This document shows positions 6,043 to 10,644 of a stretch of 10,644 bases of DNA, in pieces; position 1 is the stretch's first letter; the number at the start of each line of letters is the position of its first letter. The translations under genes were made by a program, and so were the position numbers. Source of the stretch: an uncultured Collinsella sp. (GTDB lineage: Bacteria > Actinomycetota > Coriobacteriia > Coriobacteriales > Coriobacteriaceae); contig CABUVH010000057.1 of NCBI GenBank assembly GCA_902494935.1, forward strand, positions 1-10,644. The letters are read 5' to 3'. The notes beneath the pieces were generated by a model, which was given only the letters and a program-made list of their open reading frames with translations, did no database searches and had not been told where the DNA came from.

Positions 6043-6080
6043 ACTATATCAACGGTCATCGACCATGCGAACACCGTTGA
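6043..6080 (-). promoter_or_regulatory. Predicted promoter of the selenium operon inside a perfect dyad
   Basis: On the minus strand a -35-like TTCGCA (6071-6066), a 17-base spacer and a -10-like TATAGT (6048-6043) predict a start near 6036. The perfect inverted repeat TCAACGGT-N16-ACCGTTGA (6080-6073 and 6056-6049) brackets the -35 and spacer, with one arm touching the -10. This is the layout of a repressor operator. The regulator is unknown. Confidence 0.5.
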
Positions 6081-6167
6081 CATTCGTACGACAGCATCGT
6101 GTGCCGTCGTTTAATAAACAATTCTCTTGATTGATAAGAGTTTGTCATCTCTCATTCGGCGAACGGC

Positions 6168-6203
6168 AAAAACAAAGCCGCCGAGGCTTATATCCCCGAC
6201 GGC
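6168..6203 (-). terminator. Rho-independent terminator of modABC
   Basis: Eleven bases after the modC stop codon the minus strand reads GCCGTCGGGG, a 7-base loop, CCTCGGCGGC and then TTTGTTTTT. The stem has 10 pairs, two of them G-U. It separates molybdate uptake from the selenium operon. Confidence 0.88.
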
Positions 6204-6214
6204 ATTACCCGGCG

Positions 6215-7285
6215 CTATCGACAAACCAAATGGATCCTGCTGGCATCGAAGTGCATGCGCAGCGTCTCGCCTGCTTGCGGTAGCTCGTCGACAGGCACGC
6301 CCACCTTGTTGACCTTCCACTGCAGACGCGTGGGCGCATCAGCGCGCGGCACGTCCAGCAGCACCAGCCGCTCAAAGCGCGAATCGCTCACACGGGCCAC
6401 ATGCAAATCGTAGCTGTTACGGCCCCGCTCAACGCGATTATCAATATGGAAATAGCTTGCGCGAACGCCCAGGTACGCCACATTATCGGGGACCTCGCGG
6501 CCCACGTTAAAGGTCATGCCCCAGTCGAGGGCCTCAACTTCTTCGTCGCCGATTTTGCGCGCCCGGCTTGTGTTCTTGCAGCCAGTTAGGCGCAGCGCCG
6601 CCAGCGTCTGCGGACGGCGGACCACGTCCTCGACGGAGCCGAGCTCCTCAACATGCCCGTCGTGCATCACACAGATGCGCTGGCACAGGCGGCATGCCTC
6701 GTCGATGTCGTGGCTCACGTAGAGCACGGTGCGGTTGCATACATCGAACAGGTCGAGCATGTTCTGCTCGAGGGCGCTCTTAAGATAGGAATCGAGCGCG
6801 CTCATGGGCTCGTCGAACATAAAGATGCCCGGATGCGCCGCCACCATGCGCGCAAGCGCCACACGTTGCTGCTGACCGCCCGAGAGTCGCACGGGATAGC
6901 GGTCGGCAAAATCGGCCAGTCCAAAGATACCCAGGTAGCGCTCGGCAAGCTGCTTGCGCGCCGCGGCGTCGCCCGCATCCTTTACGCCGGCACATACGTT
7001 ATCGGCCACTGTCATATTAGGGAACAGCTGATAGTTTTGGAACAGCAGGGCGCATTTTCGCTCCTGAGGCGACAGGTTGATGCCCGTCGCCGAGTCAAAA
7101 AAGATCACGCCGTTGACGACGATCTTGCCCTCGTCGGGCGTCTCCACGCCGGCGATGCAGCGCAGCGTACAGCTCTTGCCGCAACCCGAGGCGCCCAGCA
7201 GTGCCACACGCTCCTCGCCGGCCTCAAGCTGCATGTCGAGCATAAGCCCGGGATAGCGCTTTTTGATATCCAGAACGAGTGACAT
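6215..7285 (-). CDS. modC: Molybdate ABC transporter ATP-binding protein
   Basis: The 356-residue protein is the cytoplasmic ATPase that drives molybdate import. All ABC motifs are present: Walker A GASGCGKS (residues 31-38), Q-loop Gln83 in LFQNYQLFP, signature LSGGQQQR (134-141), Walker B IFMFDEP with Glu159, and the switch His192 in YVSHD. The region after about residue 230 is a C-terminal regulatory extension of the TOBE/MOP type, where ModC proteins can bind oxyanion; I see the right length but no diagnostic motif. The ATG at 7285 lies three bases after the modB stop, and the GGGAGGT ribosome site is formed by the last modB codons, so translation is coupled. Its place directly after modA and modB makes ModC the clear call; other oxyanion ATPases (tungstate, sulfate) are similar in sequence. 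Confidence 0.93.
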   Translation of the reverse strand: MSLVLDIKKRYPGLMLDMQLEAGEERVALLGASGCGKSCTLRCIAGVETPDEGKIVVNGVIFFDSATGINLSPQERKCALLFQNYQLFPNMTVADNVCAGVKDAGDAAARKQLAERYLGIFGLADFADRYPVRLSGGQQQRVALARMVAAHPGIFMFDEPMSALDSYLKSALEQNMLDLFDVCNRTVLYVSHDIDEACRLCQRICVMHDGHVEELGSVEDVVRRPQTLAALRLTGCKNTSRARKIGDEEVEALDWGMTFNVGREVPDNVAYLGVRASYFHIDNRVERGRNSYDLHVARVSDSRFERLVLLDVPRADAPTRLQWKVNKVGVPVDELPQAGETLRMHFDASRIHLVCR

Positions 7286-7288
7286 GAC

Positions 7289-8731
7289 CTATCGACCTCC
7301 CTGCATAGCGGGCTCATCGCGCATGAGCTCAGCCAATGCCTCGCGATCGATACGCAGCGCATCGCCGCCGACTGGGTCGAGCGAATCGCCCTGTCCGGCG
7401 AAATCTTTGACCTGTTTGCGCTCCGCACGGGAAAGGCCCCGCTCGCGATACTTTTGCGAATGAGCGGTGTACATGTTGATGAACAGGATGACCAGGAAGC
7501 TAAACACGATCACGACGACGACCCAAAAGAGGGCCACCGACGTGTTGCCGCCCATCCACTCAAAATAGATGGCAATGGGGATGGTCTGCGTAATACCGGC
7601 GTAGTTGCCCGCAAAGAACAGGGTACAGCCAAACTCGCCCATCGCGCGGGCAAAGGCGAGCACCGTGCCGGCGGCAATCGAGGGCCAGCCAAGCGGCATC
7701 ATAAGCTTGGTAAAGATGCGACGCTCGGACCAGCCCAGTGTGCGCGCCGCATCGAGCATCTGCGTGTCGAGGCTCTCGAAGGCTCCGAGCGCCGTACGAT
7801 AGACGAGCGGGAACGACACCACCACGGCAGAGATCACCGCCGCCGGCCACGTAAAGACGATCGAGATGCCGTGAGCGATAAGCCACTGGCCGACCCCGGT
7901 CGAACGTCCAAACAGCATAAGCAGCAAAAAGCCGCACACCGTGGGCGGCAGCACCATAGGAATCGTAAAGACCGAATCAAGCAAACCCTTCACGCGGCTC
8001 GAGGTACCCATGGTCTTCCATGCGGCAAACAGGCCCAGCGCAAACGCGATTACCAGGGCAAGTCCACTCGTTTTGATGGACACCCAAAACGGGCGATAGT
8101 CGATGTCGCCCAAAAAGGAAGCAAGAGAGGTCAAGGGCCCCCGCTCATCCCGCAACACGACGGACGATGCTTCTACCATTTGAGCGCTATCAAGCCAACG
8201 CGCGCCGCCCTTGGCATCACCCGAGGCTGATGCAATCACCACATAGCGGTCCCCATCCGCACCGCGCTCGTCAAAGCCATAGGTATACCCGCCGGCATCA
8301 AACGTTGTTTCCGCCGTGACATACCAAGGAAGATCCACGTCCCCTAGCTGCGCACCTCCCATGCAGTTTGCGCTGTCGAGCTCACAGACGAGGGACTTGA
8401 GACCCGATACGCACTCGTTGTCCTGCGGATCCAATCCATACTTCTCGACCGCCTTGGGCGATATCCACGCCACAACGCGATCGGCAGCAGGCGCCACTAC
8501 AAGGTCCACGTCCTCGTCAACGGGAAACCGGTAGCCCTCAGGCTGACCCTCCATGGCACGAGCGGTCCCCTTGGCCAACCGCTCAAAACCCTCGATCCCA
8601 TAGGAAAGCCCATGGGCGGTCGCAGCAACCTGGGCCCCGTCCTCAGCGTCCCCAGCAAACGCAAATCCCGGCACCCAGCAAAGCGCGAAGGTCAAAGCAC
8701 AGGCGACAAGCATGCGGAATCTATTAAGCAC
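7289..8731 (-). CDS. modB: Molybdate ABC transporter permease with extra N-terminal extracytoplasmic domain
   Basis: From the GTG at 8731 the protein has 480 residues, about twice the usual ModB length. Residues 1-27 are a signal peptide (MLNRFRMLVACALTFALC, ending near AFA-GD). Residues 28-205 form an unrecognised, probably secreted domain with three closely spaced cysteines (Cys107, 116, 123). A typical ModB permease follows: membrane segments near 217-240, 251-275, 291-318, 350-375 and 398-420, with the EAA loop AARTLGWSERRIFTKLMMPL at 328-347 that contacts ModC. Residues 421-480 are a polar cytoplasmic tail. The GTG is chosen because GGAG lies six bases before it; the ATG at 8713 is the alternative, and the GTG at 8800 has no such support. 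It starts 68 bases after modA. The extra domain faces the side where ModA docks. Confidence 0.9.
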   Translation of the reverse strand: MLNRFRMLVACALTFALCWVPGFAFAGDAEDGAQVAATAHGLSYGIEGFERLAKGTARAMEGQPEGYRFPVDEDVDLVVAPAADRVVAWISPKAVEKYGLDPQDNECVSGLKSLVCELDSANCMGGAQLGDVDLPWYVTAETTFDAGGYTYGFDERGADGDRYVVIASASGDAKGGARWLDSAQMVEASSVVLRDERGPLTSLASFLGDIDYRPFWVSIKTSGLALVIAFALGLFAAWKTMGTSSRVKGLLDSVFTIPMVLPPTVCGFLLLMLFGRSTGVGQWLIAHGISIVFTWPAAVISAVVVSFPLVYRTALGAFESLDTQMLDAARTLGWSERRIFTKLMMPLGWPSIAAGTVLAFARAMGEFGCTLFFAGNYAGITQTIPIAIYFEWMGGNTSVALFWVVVVIVFSFLVILFINMYTAHSQKYRERGLSRAERKQVKDFAGQGDSLDPVGGDALRIDREALAELMRDEPAMQGGR

Positions 8732-8799
8732 GAAAAGCTCCAAGCGAATACAGGGACGGAGTGAAACACAAAACGATGGAATTATCGCGCCAAGCCGCA

Positions 8800-9675
8800 C
8801 TACGCGGAAAGCTCAAAGCCGTACTTGGCCCAAATCTTCTGGGCCTTTTTGTTGGTCAGACAGAAGTCGATGAACGCCTTGGCTTCGTCGGCATGCTCGG
8901 AGCTCTCGGCAACGGCACCCGGATACACGATGGGCTTGTGCGAGTCCTCGGGACACACGAAGGCCTCCTCGATGCCGTCGTAGCGGAAGATATCGGAGCT
9001 GTAGACAAATCCAGCCACGCAGTCGCCTGTGGACACATAGGCGGCGGCGGTACCAACTTTGTCGGCCAGTGCGACCTTGTCGGCGATCTCGGGAGCATAC
9101 TCGCCGTCGTCGCCCTCGGTGCCGGTATAGAGGCCCACGGAGGCCAGAGCCTGGTTGGCGTACTTTCCGGCGGGAACGGTCTTGGCGTCGCCGATGGCGA
9201 TCTTGCCGTCCAGATTCGCGACGTCGGCGATGGCCTCGACCTTGGTGTCGGAGCCCTCGGCGCGAATGATCACGAGGTCGTTGACGAACATATCCTCACG
9301 GGTGTCGGCGTCGACGAGCTCGGCGGTCTCAGCGTCGTCCATGGTGCCCTTGGAAGCGGTGATGAGCAGGTCGACCGTGGCGCCGGCACGCATCTGCTCA
9401 ACGAGGTCGCCAGACGCCTTAAACTGCGTGTCGGCAAACGTGGTGCCGGTCTGCTCGGTGTAGAGCTCCTGAACCTCGGGCAGAGCTTTCTCGAGCGAGT
9501 TGGCGGCAAAGACCTGCAGCTCGACAGCCTTCTTCTTAGAGGAAGACATGGCGGAGCCGGCATCGGAACCAGCGGGCTCGGACGTCTTGTTGCCCGAGCA
9601 GCCGGCAAGGCCAAGGCCGGCGGCAGCGGCAGCAGAAAGCGAGACAAAACCGCGGCGTGAAACCATATCGAACAT
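8800..9675 (-). CDS. modA: Molybdate-binding lipoprotein of ABC transporter
   Basis: The 291-residue protein captures molybdate outside the cell. The N-terminus has both a twin-arginine motif (SRRGFVSL, residues 6-13) and a lipobox (LAGC, with Cys26 as lipid anchor), so a Tat-exported lipoprotein is likely. Binding-pocket segments of the family are present: an FAANSLEKALPEV strand-helix with the ligand serine, QFKASGDLVEQM with a second serine, and GDAKTVPAGKYANQAL in the C-terminal lobe. Length and motifs fit ModA better than the tungstate-type WtpA. The ATG at 9675 is chosen because GAAAGGG lies six bases upstream; an in-frame TTG at 9681 falls inside the spacer. It is the first gene of modABC, about 54 bases after the predicted transcription start, with an operator-like array upstream. 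Confidence 0.94.
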   Translation of the reverse strand: MFDMVSRRGFVSLSAAAAAGLGLAGCSGNKTSEPAGSDAGSAMSSSKKKAVELQVFAANSLEKALPEVQELYTEQTGTTFADTQFKASGDLVEQMRAGATVDLLITASKGTMDDAETAELVDADTREDMFVNDLVIIRAEGSDTKVEAIADVANLDGKIAIGDAKTVPAGKYANQALASVGLYTGTEGDDGEYAPEIADKVALADKVGTAAAYVSTGDCVAGFVYSSDIFRYDGIEEAFVCPEDSHKPIVYPGAVAESSEHADEAKAFIDFCLTNKKAQKIWAKYGFELSA

Positions 9676-9735
9676 ATTCAACCCTTTCGAACGCTATGCC
9701 CGGGCACCCCGCCGCAGGCTTTATTCTGTTACTAG

Positions 9736-9741
9736 ATTATA
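9736..9741 (-). promoter_or_regulatory. -10 box of modA promoter
   Basis: A perfect TATAAT lies 60 bases before the modA ATG in the minus-strand sense, between the mogA terminator and modA. At 17-base spacing the -35 region (CATTAT) is very poor; the best partial -35 match (TTATCA) would need a 15-base spacer. This suggests dependence on an activator. Confidence 0.65.
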
Positions 9742-9763
9742 CTTCCGCGCGAATAATGATAAT

Positions 9764-9786
9764 GAGAAATTATTCTCGCTAGAGAA
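9764..9786 (-). promoter_or_regulatory. Operator-like array upstream of modA
   Basis: On the plus strand three five-base half-sites alternate in direction at exact 9-bp steps: GAGAA (9764-9768), TTCTC (9773-9777), GAGAA (9782-9786), with four-base spacers. The outer pair includes a perfect ATTCTC-GCTA-GAGAAT dyad (9772-9787). It covers about -35 to -57 from the predicted start. A molybdate- or metal-responsive regulator site is likely; the regulator is not identifiable. Confidence 0.5.
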
Positions 9787-9825
9787 TATAGTTTCGAGTT
9801 GCCGTGCACCTCGGCGTCGCTTCGG

Positions 9826-9865
9826 CGGAAAACAAAGGCGGAGCAGCCGTTCAGGTCGCCCCGCC
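9826..9865 (-). terminator. Rho-independent terminator after mogA
   Basis: Shortly after the mogA TAA, the minus strand reads GGCGGGGC, a 13-base loop, GCTCCGCC and then TTTGTTTTCC. The stem has eight pairs, one G-U. It ends the Moco unit before the modA promoter. Confidence 0.75.
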
Positions 9866-9878
9866 GCAGGTAAACCGC

Positions 9879-10358
9879 TTATTTGGTATGTCCGCCGCCC
9901 GCTGTCATCTGAGCTGCGTGCTCCAGCTGGTCTGCTATGGCCTCCCAGCTTTCGCGGGCGGCCTTCGTAGAACCGGGAAAGTTTACGACAAGTGTATGAC
10001 CTCGTTGCATGCAAATAGCGCGCGAGAGCATGGCGCGGCGCGTCTTGGTCATGGAGTACGCACGGATTGCCTCTGCAATACCCGGCACATCGCGGTCGCA
10101 GACGGCACGCGTCGCCTCGGGCGTCACGTCGCGCATCGAAAGCCCCGTGCCGCCGCAGGTGAGCACGACATTGGCGTGGCACTCATCGGCAGCTTCCACA
10201 ATGGCATCACCGATCTCGCTGGCGTCGTCGCGCACGACCACATGTGAGACGACCGTCCAGCCCTGCGCCTCGATAAGTTCCTCGAGTGCGGCTCCAGCCT
10301 CGTCCTGAGCAAGATCGCGCGTATCCGAGCACGTCACGATCGAAATCTTCAACTCCAT
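9879..10358 (-). CDS. MogA/MoaB-family molybdenum cofactor biosynthesis protein
   Basis: The 159-residue protein matches the single-domain MogA/MoaB fold that binds molybdopterin and adenylates it before metal insertion. Key motifs: an opening strand LKISIVTCSDTRD (residues 3-15), the pterin-binding loop TCGGTGLSMRDVTPEAT (67-83) with the conserved Asp77, and NFPGSTKAARE near 126-136. Length is typical. The ATG at 10358 has a strong AGGAGGA site; the open frame to 10451 overlaps moeA and is not used. It starts 10 bases after the moeA-like stop, so the two form one unit, catalysing successive steps: MogA-type adenylation followed by MoeA-type molybdate insertion. MogA and MoaB are hard to separate by sequence, so no symbol is given. 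Confidence 0.9.
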   Translation of the reverse strand: MELKISIVTCSDTRDLAQDEAGAALEELIEAQGWTVVSHVVVRDDASEIGDAIVEAADECHANVVLTCGGTGLSMRDVTPEATRAVCDRDVPGIAEAIRAYSMTKTRRAMLSRAICMQRGHTLVVNFPGSTKAARESWEAIADQLEHAAQMTAGGGHTK

Positions 10359-10368
10359 AGTCTTCCTC

Positions 10369-10644
10369 CTACAACACCGTGCCCTCGGGCAGGTCGACAC
10401 GCACGACATCCACGACGTCGCCCGCCTTGAGCTCGCACGGTCCTTCGTCAATACGCAACAGGCAGTTGGCCCGCTGCATTGTGCCGAGCAGCGCCGAATT
10501 CTGCGTCTTGGCCTCGGTCACCAACAGCTCACCGGTCTCGGGGTCGCGCAAAACCGTGGCGCGATCGAAGAAGCGTCGGTCCTGGCGCTTTTTCACGCCG
10601 TGCGTGAGCGTCGCCTGCTGCACGGGACGCACGTCCTCGGCAAA
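10369..10644 (-). CDS. moeA: Molybdopterin molybdenumtransferase (MoeA-like), C-terminal part (cut by window edge)
   Basis: Only the last 91 codons are in the window. They look like the end of domain III-E/linker plus domain IV (MoeA C-terminal beta-barrel domain): a GVKKRQDRRFFDRATV strand region, then QNSALLGTMQRANCLLRI and the closing LKAGDVVDVVRVDLPEG, which matches the family pattern of a small-residue-rich helix, RAN, and an AGD turn. MoeA inserts molybdate into adenylated molybdopterin. The stop lies 10 bases before mogA. The catalytic domain is outside the window, so a MoeA-like fusion or one of two paralogues cannot be excluded. Confidence 0.78.
   Translation of the reverse strand, partial: FAEDVRPVQQATLTHGVKKRQDRRFFDRATVLRDPETGELLVTEAKTQNSALLGTMQRANCLLRIDEGPCELKAGDVVDVVRVDLPEGTVL

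Larger units (their letters stand above)
5785..6214. other. Gene-poor 430-bp region between modC and the selenium operon
   Basis: It holds, from high to low coordinates: the modABC terminator (6168-6203); an AT-rich stretch with a short hairpin (CTCTT/AAGAG arms near 6123-6142) and a perfect 11-bp palindrome GTTTAATAAAC (6109-6119); the operon promoter and dyad (6043-6080); and a possible 22-codon ORF (5944-6012). The last 159 bases before the ATG at 5784 show no feature that I can name. Longer open frames here have no ribosome sites and look non-coding. Confidence 0.6.

Noticed and set aside
5777..6043. 88-codon minus-strand frame overlapping the leader
   Set aside because: It starts at a TTG without a ribosome site, spans the promoter-proximal region and overlaps the start of the next gene.
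4396..6114. 572-codon open frame on the plus strand
   Set aside because: It is antisense to a well-supported double-cubane gene, runs through repeat R2 and a promoter region, and has no ribosome site or recognisable motif. High GC produces such shadow frames.
9697..9706. Palindrome TGCCCGGGCA in the modA leader
   Set aside because: A 10-bp GC palindrome is common at this base composition and has no further support.
9676..9735. Moco riboswitch in the modA leader
   Set aside because: The leader is only about 54 bases and shows no multi-stem architecture.

Overview
The window looks like chromosome of a high-GC anaerobic actinobacterium, most likely a Coriobacteriia gut organism such as Collinsella. 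This placement rests on GC content, codon use and the mix of anaerobic Mo, Se and 2-hydroxyacyl-CoA-dehydratase-type genes; no rRNA or marker gene confirms it. Every supported gene is on the minus strand, so transcription runs from high to low coordinates.

There are three blocks in transcription order. (1) Molybdenum cofactor: the 3' end of a moeA-like gene (cut by the right edge) and a mogA/moaB-family gene, ending in a rho-independent terminator near 9826-9865. (2) Molybdate uptake: a promoter with a perfect TATAAT box, then modA (Tat-type lipoprotein signal), modB (permease with an unusual secreted N-terminal domain of about 180 residues) and modC (ATPase), ending in a strong terminator at 6168-6203. 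(3) A long selenium/iron-sulfur operon: a promoter embedded in a perfect dyad, a possible 22-codon small ORF, two tandem double-cubane-type (HgdB/YjiM-like) proteins, their ATP-dependent activase, selD, yedF, a DUF3343 gene and the start of a class V aminotransferase/cysteine desulfurase-like gene (cut by the left edge).

Three features stand out in block 3. First, selD is itself a selenoprotein gene: codon 17, the catalytic position, is an in-frame TGA, followed by a hairpin fitting a bacterial SECIS element. The true start is at 2192, so naive ORF calling loses the first 20 residues. Second, the two tandem reductase-like proteins share eight aligned cysteines, enough to bind an [8Fe-9S] double-cubane cluster, and sit with a matching activase inside a selenium operon. 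Third, each of these two genes is followed directly by a copy of a long imperfect palindrome of about 96 bp; the copies are about 85% identical, and six base pairs differ by two-sided compensatory changes.

A working model: the cell imports molybdate, matures it into Moco, and co-locates this with selenophosphate synthesis and Se/S-carrier functions. That would suit Sec-containing molybdoenzymes (for example formate dehydrogenase) or selenium-dependent molybdenum hydroxylases. The double-cubane proteins would supply a very low-potential, ATP-driven reduction whose substrate cannot be read from sequence. No tRNA, rRNA, CRISPR array, transposase or integrase was seen.
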